Source: Ancylobacter polymorphus
GTDB taxonomy: Bacteria > Pseudomonadota > Alphaproteobacteria > Rhizobiales > Xanthobacteraceae
Direction of reading: 5' to 3'
Length of the DNA stretch: 64,000 nucleotides
NCBI RefSeq assembly: GCF_030813495.1
Contig: NZ_JAUSUI010000004.1
Span: 1 to 64,000, forward strand
The notes beneath the pieces were generated by a model, which did no database searches, was not told the origin of the DNA, and was given only the letters and a program-made list of their open reading frames with translations. Shown here one piece after another: positions 49,848 through 58,689 of this stretch (within the stretch, counting starts at the first letter, position 1; each line of letters opens with the position of its first letter). The position numbers and the translations under genes were made by a program.

Positions 49848-52130
49848 TCATTCCGGCCGGACCCGGATCGGCACCGATTTCGCCGCCGGGGTCTTGCTGC
49901 CTTCGGCATGGTGCCAGAGCGGGATCAGCGCGTTGCATTCGGGGAAATAGGCGGCGCAGGTGCCGGGTGGCAGGTCGTAGTCGATGACCTGAAAGCCGCC
50001 CATGGCGCGGTGGATGCCGTCATCCACCGCCGTCACCAGCCGCGCCCGTCCGTCTTCGGTGAGCCCGAGGCGGATGCGGTCGTCGCGGTTCATCATCACC
50101 ACCATCCGCGAGCCGTGAATGCCGCGCAGCCGGTCGGCATAGCCATAGACCGTGGTGTTGAACTGGTCGTTGGAGCGCAGCGTGATGAGGCGCAGCACAT
50201 CGGCATCGCGGCCATCGTCGAAGCTGGCGGAAAGCGCCTTCGGCCGGGTGAAGGTCGCCTTGCCCGATTCCGTCTCCCACCGCCGCTCGCGCGCCGCCAC
50301 CGGCCGGGGAAAGCCGCCGGGCGTGTCGAGCCGGGCGTTGAAGGCGCGGAAATCGTCGGGGAAGGTCGCCTCGATGGCCTCGCGCACCCGTGCATAATCC
50401 TCCACCCAGCGGTCCCACGGCACGCACGGATTGGGCGGCAGCGTCGCCTTGGCGATTTCGGCGACGATGCGCGGCTCGGAGAGCAGCGTGTCGGCGGCCG
50501 GCTCGAACTTGCCACGCGAGGCATGGATGCAGGTGGTGGAATCCTCCATCGTCACCACCTGCGGCCCGGTGGCCTGCCGGTCGATCTCCGAGCGTACCAG
50601 CGTCGGCAGCAGATAGCTGGTTTTCGCCGCGATGAGATGGGTGCGGTTCAGCTTGGTGGCGATCTGCACGGAGAGGTCGAGCTCGCGCCACTTTTCCTCC
50701 ATCAGCTCGCGCTCGGGAATGGCGCGGACGAAGTTGCCGCCGAGGCCGATAAGGGCGCGGACCTTGCCGGCGATCACCGCCTCGCAGGCTTCCACCGTGT
50801 TCATCCCGTCCGCGCGCGGCGGCTCGAAACCGAACTGCGCGGCGAGCCGGTCGAGCGGCACCAGTTCCGCCTTTTCCGCGATGCCCACCGTGCGCTGGCC
50901 CTGCACATTGGAATGGCCGCGCACCGGGCAGATGCCGGCGCCGGGCCGGCCGATATGGCCGCCCATGAGCAGAAGATTGACCAGCATCTGCACGGTATCG
51001 ACACCCAGCCGGTGCTGGGTGAGGCCCATGCCATAGATGGCGATCACCGCCCGGGCATTGGCGAAGGTGTGGGCGGCGGCCTCGATTTCCGCCTGCGCGA
51101 GACCGGATTCATGCTCGATCTCCGCCCATTCCGTCGCCCGCACCATGGCCTCGAAGGCGGGGAAGCCATGCGTGTGGGCGGCGATGAAGTCGGCGTCCAG
51201 CACCCGCGCGTCACCCAGCGCCTGCGCCTTGTCGTCCAGCGCCAGCAGCGTCTTGGCCATGCCGGTCATGGCGGCGATGTCGCCGCCGGCGCGCACCTGA
51301 TAATATTGCGTGGCGATGGTGGTCGGCTCATTGGTCAACATCTGGCCGGGCCGCTGCGGATTGACGAATGCCTCCCAGCCTTTTTCGCGCAGCGGATTGA
51401 ACACCACGACGGGCACGTCGCGTTCCCGCGCCTCCTGCAACGGGTGCAGCATGCGCGGCGAATTGGTGCCGACATTCTGGCCGAAGGAGAAGATGCAGTC
51501 CGTCTCCCGGAAGTCGTCCAGAAGGACCGTGCCCACCGGCGTGCCCAGCGTCGGCGGCAGGGCGACCGACGTGGTCTCGTGGCACATGTTGGAACTGTCG
51601 GGCAGGTTGTTGGTGCCGTAGAGCCGGGCGAGAAGCTGGTACATGTAGGAGGTTTCCAGCGAGGCGCGGCCGGAGGCGTAGAACACCGCCTCATCGGGCT
51701 GGTAGCCGCGCAGCTTGGTGCCGATATCGGCGAAGGCGTCCTCCCACGCCACTTCGACATAGCGGTCGAGGCGGGCGTCGTAGCGCAGCGGATGGGTGAG
51801 CCGGCCCTCGTTCTCCAGGTCGTAATCCGACCAGCCGAGCAGTTCGGAGACGGTGTGCCGGGCGAAGAAGTCCGGCGTGGTGCGCCGGGAGGTCACGTCC
51901 CAGAAGGTGGCCTTGGCGCCGTTCTCGCAGAATTCGGCCGCATGCGGCTGGGCGGGCTTCGCCCAGGCGCAGCTGGTGCACATATAGCCGCCGGTCTTGT
52001 TGTGGTCCTTCACCAGCGCCGCCACGGCGGAAACCGCGTGCTGCTCGGTGGAATGTTTGAGCAGGGACTTTGCCGACCCCCAGCCGCCAACGGGTTGATC
52101 ATAGGTGGCGTGCCGGGCGCGCTCGGTCAT
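49848..52130 (-). CDS. FdhF/YdeP family molybdopterin oxidoreductase
   Basis: 760 residues. The N-terminus carries YMCTSCAWAKPAQPH (about 49-63) with two cysteines, fewer than the four-cysteine [4Fe-4S] motif of formate dehydrogenase. Then come ASGRASLETSYMYQLLARLYG, the SSNMCHETT block near a Mo/W ligand position, GQNVGTNSPRML, and GHSNVQGQRT, as in YdeP and related FdhF-like proteins. The C-terminus has the dinucleotide-binding TLRSNDQFNTTVYGYADR. Function of YdeP-type enzymes is poorly known (acid resistance in E. coli). GGAG precedes the ATG. No FdhD or electron-transfer subunit lies beside it; CtaG follows on the same strand after 130 bases. Confidence 0.85.
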   Translation of the reverse strand: MTERARHATYDQPVGGWGSAKSLLKHSTEQHAVSAVAALVKDHNKTGGYMCTSCAWAKPAQPHAAEFCENGAKATFWDVTSRRTTPDFFARHTVSELLGWSDYDLENEGRLTHPLRYDARLDRYVEVAWEDAFADIGTKLRGYQPDEAVFYASGRASLETSYMYQLLARLYGTNNLPDSSNMCHETTSVALPPTLGTPVGTVLLDDFRETDCIFSFGQNVGTNSPRMLHPLQEARERDVPVVVFNPLREKGWEAFVNPQRPGQMLTNEPTTIATQYYQVRAGGDIAAMTGMAKTLLALDDKAQALGDARVLDADFIAAHTHGFPAFEAMVRATEWAEIEHESGLAQAEIEAAAHTFANARAVIAIYGMGLTQHRLGVDTVQMLVNLLLMGGHIGRPGAGICPVRGHSNVQGQRTVGIAEKAELVPLDRLAAQFGFEPPRADGMNTVEACEAVIAGKVRALIGLGGNFVRAIPERELMEEKWRELDLSVQIATKLNRTHLIAAKTSYLLPTLVRSEIDRQATGPQVVTMEDSTTCIHASRGKFEPAADTLLSEPRIVAEIAKATLPPNPCVPWDRWVEDYARVREAIEATFPDDFRAFNARLDTPGGFPRPVAARERRWETESGKATFTRPKALSASFDDGRDADVLRLITLRSNDQFNTTVYGYADRLRGIHGSRMVVMMNRDDRIRLGLTEDGRARLVTAVDDGIHRAMGGFQVIDYDLPPGTCAAYFPECNALIPLWHHAEGSKTPAAKSVPIRVRPE

Positions 52131-52237
52131 CTCGGTCTCCTTGGCTGTGAGACGCTAATGGCCTGGCGACGCTTCCGTTCCGGCGATGCCCATGCGCCGG
52201 CCGGACACTTCGATGTGAGGGGCCGGCGGAAGCCGGT

Positions 52238-52876
52238 TCAGCCCTCGGCCGGCGCTTCCCCGGCGGCGAGGCGGGCGCGCAGCGCGGCATTCTCCGCCTC
52301 CAGCTCCGCCAGCCGGTCGCGCAGCGGGCGGACGGCCTCGGTGATCTCGGCCTCGGTGAAGCGCGGGGTGATGTGCTGCGGGCAGTTCCAGTCAAAGGCG
52401 TCGAGCCGCAGACGATAAATGCGCTCGGGGCGGGCACGGTAGCCCTGCGGGCTTACCTTCGCGGTGAGTTCCGCGTCGGCGCCGAGGGCGAGAACCTCGG
52501 CATGGGCATAGATCTTGAGCCGGGTGCGCCTGGGATAGTCGATCAGGAACAGGCAGGTGCGGCTGTTGGCGGCGACATTGCCGGTGCTGATATATTGCCT
52601 ATTTCCACCGTAATCGGCGAAGGCGAGGGTGCGCTCGTCGATGACTTTGAGAAAGCCGCGCGGCCCGCCGCGATGTTGCACATAGGGCCAGCCGGTCTCG
52701 GACACGCTGGCGATGTAGAAGCTGTCGCGCTGGGCGATGAAGGCTTCCTCGCTGCGCGAGAAGCGGTCGGAGGTGCGGTCGCCGCGAAAGTCCTCCCAGA
52801 GATGGGCGACGCCCATCTCCTCCTGCGCCGCCCGCACGCTGGGGGTGATGGCGATATCGAGAAAGCCGTAGGACAT
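52238..52876 (-). CDS. Pyridoxamine-5'-phosphate-oxidase-like FMN-binding protein
   Basis: 212 residues. The split-barrel region has SFYIASVSETGWPYVQHRGG, FADYGGNRQYISTGNVAANS and LFLIDYPRRTRLKIYAHA, the pattern of PNPOx-like proteins that bind FMN or F420. The C-terminal 35 residues (RLAELEAENAALRARL) look like a short coiled coil added for dimerisation. Start ATG has GGAGGT upstream; the longer open frame was rejected because it runs through the neighbouring promoter. It lies 107 bases upstream of the FdhF-like gene on the same strand, perhaps cotranscribed. Substrate unknown. Confidence 0.82.
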   Translation of the reverse strand: MSYGFLDIAITPSVRAAQEEMGVAHLWEDFRGDRTSDRFSRSEEAFIAQRDSFYIASVSETGWPYVQHRGGPRGFLKVIDERTLAFADYGGNRQYISTGNVAANSRTCLFLIDYPRRTRLKIYAHAEVLALGADAELTAKVSPQGYRARPERIYRLRLDAFDWNCPQHITPRFTEAEITEAVRPLRDRLAELEAENAALRARLAAGEAPAEG

Positions 52877-53039
52877 GGCGAACCTCCGGGCGCTGTGCCG
52901 GCGGGCGCGCCCTTGCTCTGGCGGCAAGAGTGGGGGCGGGGGCGCGGGGACGCAAGGCTCCGATTGGTCACGGCCGGTCCGCGTGGCTGGCCGCGCGGCG
53001 CGAATGAGTTGTAAGCTGCGGCCGATTCGAGGATCCCCG

Positions 53040-53294
53040 ATGGCAATGACCCCCACACGACGCGGCAGCGGTTCGGCCCGCGACATCGCCGAAGCCGCCT
53101 TCAAAAGCGCGACGGCCAAGCCGGCGCCCGTGACGGAGAAGCCCGCGCCGGCGCGGGCCACCCTGTCGCTGCCCAATGCCAAGGAGATGGTGTCGCTGCG
53201 TCTCGACCGGGATGTGCTGGAGCACTTCCAGCAGGACGGCCCCGGCTGGCAGGAGCGGATGAACGCCGCGCTGCGCAAGGCGGCAGGGCTCTAG
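53040..53294 (+). CDS. BrnA-like antitoxin-type DNA-binding protein (orphan)
   Basis: 84 residues. The C-terminal half MVSLRLDRDVLEHFQQDGPG followed by WQERMNAALRK is the ribbon-helix-helix form of BrnA antitoxins; the N-terminal half is a basic, alanine/proline-rich tail. BrnA normally neutralises and represses the BrnT RNase-type toxin encoded just upstream. No BrnT-like frame is found next to it here: upstream is the divergent PNPOx-like gene and downstream the small secreted protein gene on the opposite strand. It may be a stray regulator or a remnant. GAGG precedes the ATG. Confidence 0.7.
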   Translation: MAMTPTRRGSGSARDIAEAAFKSATAKPAPVTEKPAPARATLSLPNAKEMVSLRLDRDVLEHFQQDGPGWQERMNAALRKAAGL

Positions 53295-53338
53295 GCTCCG
53301 GTCTTCAGGAGGCGTGGCGAGACACGCCGGCCTCTGGC

Positions 53339-53605
53339 TCAGGAAGCCGGTTTCCGGATCACCGGCGGCGCGTTGCAGGGCAGGGTGACGCAACCTGGAT
53401 TGGGATTGAGCTGACGCGCGGCCGGGGTGGGCTGCGCCGCGGGCTCCCAGGTCTGCGGCGGCTTGCCGGCCTGCTTCGGCACCGGCGTCGTCGCGCCCGG
53501 ATTGCGCAGGCCGGGATTGCCCGCATATTGCGCCGAGGCGACGACCGCGCTGGCCGGAAGGGCCAGGGCGACGAGAAGGACCGTAAGCGGCATGCGGTGT
53601 TTCAT
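53339..53605 (-). CDS. Small secreted proline-rich protein, unknown
   Basis: 88 residues with a Sec signal peptide (MKHRMPLTVLLVALALPASA, cleavage near ASA-QY) and a short mature part rich in proline, asparagine and alanine. Two cysteines in PGCVTLPCNAPP could form a disulfide. I recognise no family. Start at MKHRMP with AAGGA upstream; a GTG five codons earlier was not chosen. It is divergent from the PepSY-like gene, 156 bases away, and convergent with the BrnA-like gene. Probably periplasmic; function unknown. Confidence 0.65.
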   Translation of the reverse strand: MKHRMPLTVLLVALALPASAVVASAQYAGNPGLRNPGATTPVPKQAGKPPQTWEPAAQPTPAARQLNPNPGCVTLPCNAPPVIRKPAS

Positions 53606-53761
53606 GGCGTTTCCTTGCACGCGCCCCGGTTCCTAATCAAGCGCATCCTGCATCGGCGTCAAGGGAAGCGTCGCTCTGTTGCGTTCCGGTCATGCGCCGC
53701 GCGGAACTGTTCTGCCTAAATGGCGTTCACTCCTCACAATTTGTGATTGGAGGGCCATCAG

Positions 53762-54073
53762 ATGAAGCGCATTCTGCCTATTCTTGCTGCAATGGCGATC
53801 GCCGCGCCGGCCTGGGCGCAGACCCCGCCGGCGGCGCAGGACCCCAACACTCCCGCGGTGACCACCGAAAGCGCGCCCCAGCCGGCCATGCCTGCCAAGG
53901 GCGCCAACAGCTTCACCGAAGCGCAGGCGAAGGAGCGCATCGAGGCGCGCGGCTTTTCCGACGTGACCGGTCTCGCCAAGGACCAGGACGGCGTCTGGCG
54001 CGGCAAGGCGATGAAGGGCGGCGCCTCGCATGACGTGGCGCTCGACTATCAGGGCAACGTCTTTCCGAACTGA
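53762..54073 (+). CDS. Secreted PepSY-like domain protein
   Basis: 103 residues. Sec signal peptide MKRILPILAAMAIAAPAWA, cleaved before QTPP, then a low-complexity linker and a C-terminal domain SFTEAQAKERIEARGFSDVT with the block DGVWRGKAMKGG, a single PepSY-like fold. PepSY proteins may inhibit peptidases or sense envelope state. GGAGGG lies seven bases before the ATG. The YflT-domain gene follows after 31 bases on the same strand, so both may belong to an envelope or general stress response. The domain call is by pattern and moderately secure. Confidence 0.72.
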   Translation: MKRILPILAAMAIAAPAWAQTPPAAQDPNTPAVTTESAPQPAMPAKGANSFTEAQAKERIEARGFSDVTGLAKDQDGVWRGKAMKGGASHDVALDYQGNVFPN

Positions 54074-54104
54074 TCTCACGCTGGCCCCTTAGGGAGGATC
54101 TATC

Positions 54105-54758
54105 ATGGCGACCGTTTCCGGACTTTTCGACAATTATGACGACGCGCTCACCGCGGTGAACAAGCTGCAGGCTCTGGGCATCGACCGCGCGCAGATCAGC
54201 CTCGTGGCCAATAATTCCGACGACTGGTATGGCCGCGACAGCGCCACCACCACGTCCACCACTTCCCATGCCGATGGGCGCACCCATGAGCACCATGAGA
54301 GCCATGCCGGCGAGGGCGCGGCCACGGGGGCCGGCATCGGCGCCGTGCTCGGCGGTGCTGGCGGCCTGCTCACCGGCCTCGGCCTGATGGCGATCCCCGG
54401 CGTCGGCCCGGTGGTGGCGGCGGGCTGGCTGGTGGCGACCGGCGCCGGCGCGGTGGCCGGCGCGGCGGCGGGCGGCGCGGTCGGCGGCCTCGTCGGCGCG
54501 ATGACCTCGGAAGGCGTGCCCGAGGAGAGGGCGCATATCTATGCCGAGGGCGTGCGCCGTGGCGGCACCGTCGTTTCCGCCCGCGTGCCGGACGAGCGCG
54601 AGGCGGAGGCGCAGGCCATTCTCGACGCGGAGTCGGCGGTGGATGTGACCGCGCGCGAGCGTGTGTACCGTGACGAGGGCTGGACCCGCTTCGACCCGGA
54701 GGCGCCGGCCTATACCGCCCCGGAAGTGCAGCGCGAGCGCGCCCGCTATCGCGCGTGA
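54105..54758 (+). CDS. YflT-domain general stress protein
   Basis: 217 residues. The N-terminal YflT/general-stress-17M-like domain begins VSGLFDNYDDALTAVNKLQA. The middle is a glycine/alanine-rich hydrophobic stretch (about 72-140, GAGIGAVLGGAGGLLTGLG and GAVAGAAAGGAVGGLVGAM) that could enter membranes. The last part, GGTVVSARVPDEREAEAQAI, resembles the second half of the domain. Proteins of this kind are induced by heat, salt or ethanol in several bacteria. An intrinsic terminator follows 39 bases after the stop. Role in this organism is inferred. Confidence 0.8.
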   Translation: MATVSGLFDNYDDALTAVNKLQALGIDRAQISLVANNSDDWYGRDSATTTSTTSHADGRTHEHHESHAGEGAATGAGIGAVLGGAGGLLTGLGLMAIPGVGPVVAAGWLVATGAGAVAGAAAGGAVGGLVGAMTSEGVPEERAHIYAEGVRRGGTVVSARVPDEREAEAQAILDAESAVDVTARERVYRDEGWTRFDPEAPAYTAPEVQRERARYRA

Positions 54759-54796
54759 CCGGCACACGCTGCGGCGCATGATGCGTGAATGACCAG

Positions 54797-54830
54797 AATG
54801 CCGGGCCCTCGGAGCCCGGCATTTCCTTTT
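54797..54830 (+). terminator. Intrinsic terminator after the stress-protein gene
   Basis: AATGCCGGGC (54797-54806), a seven-base loop, the exact complement GCCCGGCATT (54814-54823), then TCCTTTT. Classic stem and T-rich tail. It ends the PepSY/YflT transcript and isolates it from the monooxygenase locus. Confidence 0.85.
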
Positions 54831-54995
54831 GTCCGACGGGTCGGAGGCACCATATGCCGGCTTCTTGGGCAGGATTAATTCACAAGCAGACGATCAAGCT
54901 TCGCCTCTTCACGATACTCCCCCCGGGTGTTGCGCCCTTAACCTCTCCTGCGTGCTGGCGGAAGCCGGCGTGCGGATCAGGACAAAGGTGCGTGC

Positions 54996-56315
54996 ATGAC
55001 GGCGAATCCCTTCCATCTCGCCTGGTTTCTCCAGGGTTCCAGCGTTCAGGCCTGGGGAGAGCCGTGGACCGGCAATATCGGCCAGGACTGGATGAGCGCC
55101 GATCTCTTCGTCGATCTCGTGCGCTCGATGGAGCGCGCCTGCTTCGATTATCTGCTGATCGAGGATTCGATCTATGTCGGCGAGAACTGGCAGGCCTCGC
55201 GCGACATTTTCCTGAAAGGCGGCATCTGCGTGCCCCGGCAGGAGCCGAGCGTGGTGGCGACGCTGCTCGCCGCTTCCACCCGCAAGCTCGGCATCGTGCC
55301 GACACTCTCCACCTTCGCCTATCACCCCTATCTCACCGCCCGCATCGTCTCCTCGCTCGACCAGATTTCGGGCGGGCGCGCGGGCTGGAACATGGTGACC
55401 GGCTCGTCGGACTTCTCCGCCCAGAATTTCGGCAAGGAGAAGCTGCCCGAGCACGATGAACGCTATCTGATGGCGGAAGAATATATCGACATCGTCAAGG
55501 GGCTGTGGGGTTCATGGGAGCCGGGCGCCTTTCTCGACGACCGCGAGAACGGCGTGCTGATCGACCCCGCCAAGGTCCACACCATCGACTATGCCGGCAA
55601 ATACTACGCCTCGCGCGGGCCGCTGAATTCCGGGCCATGCCCGCAGGGCCAGCCAGTCATCGCGCAGGCGGGCGGCTCCAAGAGCGGGCGCAAGATTGCC
55701 GCCACCCATGCCGACACCATCGTCGCCGCGCCGAATGGCGTCGCCGCGATGAAACAGTACCGCGACGACATCCGCGCGCAGATGGCCGGGCTCGGCCGCA
55801 ACCCGGACGACTGCAAGGTGCTGTTCCTGCTCTCGCCCATCGTCGCCGAGACCGAGGAACAGGCGAAATGGGCCGCCGACCAGCGCCGCGTCTCCGCCGC
55901 GCAGAATCTCGACGCGCGCATGGCCCGTTTCGGCTGGAGCACCAATCTCGACCTCTCCGGCCTCGACCTCGACACGCCGGTGAGCCAGCTCACGCTCACG
56001 ACCAACGGCCACCAGTCCAGCCTCTCGCAATTCCTCACACGCGCCGGCGACAAGCCGCTGCGCCAGGCGATGATCGACCATGTGAGCTGCGGCTATTGCG
56101 TCGATGTCGTCGGCACGCCGGACAGCGTCGCCAGCCAGATGGACGAGATCATGCAGGAAGTGGGCGGCGACGGCTTCCTCATCGCCCTGCCGGATGTCTC
56201 GCGCCGCTCGGTGGCGACGATCACCGACGGGCTCGTGCCGGTGCTGCAGCGCCGTGGCCTGACCCGCGCCGCCTACACCCATCAGCACCTGCGCGACACG
56301 CTGACCGAATTCTGA
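54996..56315 (+). CDS. NtaA/SnaA/DszA-type flavin-dependent monooxygenase (first copy)
   Basis: 439 residues of the bacterial luciferase-like superfamily, NtaA/SnaA/DszA/SoxA branch: HLAWFLQGSSVQAWGEPWTG at the start, SMERACFDYLLIEDSIYVGE, SSLDQISGGRAGWNMVTGSS, and ERYLMAEEYIDIVKGLW. Such enzymes use reduced FMN and O2 to cleave C-N or C-S bonds in chelators (nitrilotriacetate), sulfones or dibenzothiophene products. They need a flavin reductase, which is not seen nearby. It heads a unit with a polar-amino-acid-type importer, so the substrate is probably a zwitterionic or S/N-containing small acid. A second homologue lies at 59.6-60.9 kb. Confidence 0.87.
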   Translation: MTANPFHLAWFLQGSSVQAWGEPWTGNIGQDWMSADLFVDLVRSMERACFDYLLIEDSIYVGENWQASRDIFLKGGICVPRQEPSVVATLLAASTRKLGIVPTLSTFAYHPYLTARIVSSLDQISGGRAGWNMVTGSSDFSAQNFGKEKLPEHDERYLMAEEYIDIVKGLWGSWEPGAFLDDRENGVLIDPAKVHTIDYAGKYYASRGPLNSGPCPQGQPVIAQAGGSKSGRKIAATHADTIVAAPNGVAAMKQYRDDIRAQMAGLGRNPDDCKVLFLLSPIVAETEEQAKWAADQRRVSAAQNLDARMARFGWSTNLDLSGLDLDTPVSQLTLTTNGHQSSLSQFLTRAGDKPLRQAMIDHVSCGYCVDVVGTPDSVASQMDEIMQEVGGDGFLIALPDVSRRSVATITDGLVPVLQRRGLTRAAYTHQHLRDTLTEF

Positions 56316-56349
56316 CCCCCCAGCATCGAACCCCGCCCCCCACCAGGAC

Positions 56350-57204
56350 ATGACGCCGATGATCTCCCGCCTTCCGCATCATCCTCTCCGCCGGGCCGGT
56401 ACTCTCGCGCTCGGCCTGTTCCTGGCGACGGCCGGCCTCTCGGCCGCCTCCGCCGAGAAGCTCAAGCTTGGCAATGAGGGCGTCTACCCGCCCTTCTCCA
56501 TGGTGGATTCCTCCGGCAACCTCACCGGCATGGAGCCGGAGCTGGCGCGCGAGATGTGCAAGCGCATCGGCGCGGACTGCGAAATCGTGGTGATGGATTT
56601 CAAGGCGCTCATCCCGTCCATGCTGCAGGGCAAGTTCGACGGCATCGTCACCCAGATTTCGCCGACCCCGGAGCGGATGGAAAAGGCGCTGTTCGCCACG
56701 CCCATCGTCTATAATCCCGCGACCTTTGTGGTGAAGAAGGGCAGCAACTACACGCTGACCAAGGAAGGTGTCACCGGCAAGGGCCTGCGCATCGCGCTGC
56801 AGCGCGGCGCCTCCATGGTGCCCTACATCCACAAGCATTTCGGCAAGGATACCTTCGTCGAGGTCTATTACGACAATCCCGACCAGATGAAGCTCGATCT
56901 GCTCGCCGGCCGGCTGGACCTCGTCTTCGATTCCAAGATCAACTGGACGCTGGAACTGATCGCCAAGCCCGAGGGCAAGGATTACGAGCTGGCCGGCGGC
57001 GACCACTGGCTGGGCGACCCGTCCATCCCCGAGGCCGAGCGCGGCTATAGCTGGATCTTCCCGAAGAAGAGCGAGGCGCTCGTCAAGCGCGTCAACACCG
57101 CGCTCGCCGAGATGATCAAGGACTGCACCTACACCACCATCCGCAAGAAATACGTGCCGGTGGCGACGCTCTCGGCGGAAGCCGCCTGCGAGAAGACCAA
57201 CTGA
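56350..57204 (+). CDS. Polar amino-acid-type ABC importer, binding protein (monooxygenase locus)
   Basis: 284 residues. Sec signal peptide with hydrophobic core TLALGLFLATAGLSAASA, then an SBP family 3 domain: LGNEGVYPPFSMVDSSGNLT, GMEPELAREMCKRIGADCEI, FDGIVTQISPTPERM. Related to cystine, glutamine and arginine binding proteins. Start ATG is preceded by only a weak AGGA; another ATG three codons on is equally possible. It lies 34 bases after the monooxygenase gene and 25 before permease 1. The cargo is likely the monooxygenase substrate. Confidence 0.86.
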   Translation: MTPMISRLPHHPLRRAGTLALGLFLATAGLSAASAEKLKLGNEGVYPPFSMVDSSGNLTGMEPELAREMCKRIGADCEIVVMDFKALIPSMLQGKFDGIVTQISPTPERMEKALFATPIVYNPATFVVKKGSNYTLTKEGVTGKGLRIALQRGASMVPYIHKHFGKDTFVEVYYDNPDQMKLDLLAGRLDLVFDSKINWTLELIAKPEGKDYELAGGDHWLGDPSIPEAERGYSWIFPKKSEALVKRVNTALAEMIKDCTYTTIRKKYVPVATLSAEAACEKTN

Positions 57205-57229
57205 CCGCGCGCCCCTTGGAGCCCGGCCG

Positions 57230-57955
57230 ATGACCAACCTCTCCCCCGCCGACCTCGCAGGCTATCTGCGCCAGCTCGGCGAGGGAGCGCTGATCACGCT
57301 GGAGCTGTTCCTCACCAGTTTCGCGCTCGCCTTCACGCTGGGCGTAGCGATCGGTGTCGCCACGCTCTCGCGCAACAGGATCATCCGCGCGGCTTGGCGG
57401 GTCTATGCCTCCATCTTCATGGGCGTGCCGTCGCTGCTGGTGATCTTCCTCATTTTCTATGGCGGCAGCGCCATGCTGGGCGCGGTGCTGGGCGAATTCG
57501 GCTCCCGCATCGACATCTCGCCCTTCGGCGCCGGCGTGGCGGCGCTCGGCATCGTCTACGCCGCCTATATCGCCGAACTGGTGCGCGGGGCGATCGAGAA
57601 CCTGCCCAGGGGCCAGTTCGAGGGCGCGCGGGCGCTTGCCATTCCCCCGCTCATCATGTGGGGGCGGGTGATCCTGCCGCAGGTGATGCGGCTCGCGCTT
57701 CCCGGCCTCGTCAATGTGTGGAGCTTCATGCTGAAGGAGACGCCGCTGGTGTCGCTGGCCGGGCTGCAGGACCTCGTCGCCGCCGCCAAGATCGCCGCCG
57801 GGGCGACCAAGGAGCCCTTCGTCTTCTTCATCGCCACCGCGCTGGTGTTCATCGCCTTCAGCGCCGCGAGCCTCTGGGTCGCGAACCGGCTGGAGGCCCG
57901 TCTCGACCGCGGCCAGCGCCGCGCGCCCCGTTCACCGAGCCGGGCCGAGGCATGA
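57230..57955 (+). CDS. Polar amino-acid-type ABC importer, permease 1 (monooxygenase locus)
   Basis: 241 residues with five helices: LITLELFLTSFALAFTLGVAI at the start, MGVPSLLVIFLIFYGGSAML, and the EAA loop EGARALAIPPLIMWGRVILP. HisQ/ArtQ type. The stop overlaps the start of permease 2 by four bases (ATGA). Part of the transport unit that serves the flavin monooxygenase. No unusual residues. Confidence 0.87.
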   Translation: MTNLSPADLAGYLRQLGEGALITLELFLTSFALAFTLGVAIGVATLSRNRIIRAAWRVYASIFMGVPSLLVIFLIFYGGSAMLGAVLGEFGSRIDISPFGAGVAALGIVYAAYIAELVRGAIENLPRGQFEGARALAIPPLIMWGRVILPQVMRLALPGLVNVWSFMLKETPLVSLAGLQDLVAAAKIAAGATKEPFVFFIATALVFIAFSAASLWVANRLEARLDRGQRRAPRSPSRAEA

Positions 57956-58689
57956 GCGCGCTGCCCATCGATGTCGCCCTCGCCTGGGAAAGCCTGCCGG
58001 CGCTGTTCGCCGGACTCAGGGTGACGGTGTTCCTCACCGTGCTGCCGCTGATGATCGGGCTCATGCTGGCCTTTCCCATCTGCTTCGCCCGCATGTCGCC
58101 CCGCCGCGTCCTGTCGCTGCCGGCGGAGATCTTCGTCGTGTTCTTTCGCGGCGCGCCGCTGCTGATCCTGCTCTATCTCGTCTATTACGGCCTCGGCCAG
58201 ATCGAGGCGCTGCGCGAGGGGCCGTTCTGGGTGCTGTTCGGCTCGCCTTTCGGCTGCGCCATCGTGGCGCTGAGCCTCAACCATGCCGCCTATATGGTCG
58301 AGGTGCTGCGCGGCAGCCTGCTCGCCGTGCCGCACGGGCTGGTCGAGGCCAGCGAGGCGCTCGGTATCACAAGGCGCAACATCTTTCTCTGGGTGCGGAT
58401 GCCGCTCGCCCTGCGCTATGGGCTCAAAGCCTACCAAAACGAGGTGGTGAGCTTCGTCAAGGGCACGGCCATCGTCTCCGTGGTGACGATCACCGACCTG
58501 ATGGCGGTGGCCAATGCGATCTTCGAGCAGACCTATGATCCGTTCACGCCGATCCTGTGCGCGGCGACCTTCTACTGGGCCTTCGTCAATGTGCTGCGCA
58601 TCGGCTTCCAGTTCTGGGGACGCTGGCTCAACCGCCACAGCGCCGAGGACGCCGTCGCCGCACCAGCCGGGAGGACGGTGACGCCATGA
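57952..58689 (+). CDS. Polar amino-acid-type ABC importer, permease 2 (monooxygenase locus)
   Basis: 245 residues. The first helix LFAGLRVTVFLTVLPLMIGL, the FFRGAPLLILLYLVYYGLG block and the EAA loop EASEALGITRRNIFLWVRMP mark a HisM-type permease. The ATG overlaps the previous stop, and its own stop overlaps the ATPase start (ATGA). The upstream open frame is a shadow of permease 1. It completes the channel. Confidence 0.87.
   Translation: MSALPIDVALAWESLPALFAGLRVTVFLTVLPLMIGLMLAFPICFARMSPRRVLSLPAEIFVVFFRGAPLLILLYLVYYGLGQIEALREGPFWVLFGSPFGCAIVALSLNHAAYMVEVLRGSLLAVPHGLVEASEALGITRRNIFLWVRMPLALRYGLKAYQNEVVSFVKGTAIVSVVTITDLMAVANAIFEQTYDPFTPILCAATFYWAFVNVLRIGFQFWGRWLNRHSAEDAVAAPAGRTVTP

Noticed and set aside
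49830-52418. 862-codon plus-strand open frame opposite the FdhF/YdeP gene
   Set aside because: Antisense shadow; the molybdoenzyme motifs are on the minus strand.
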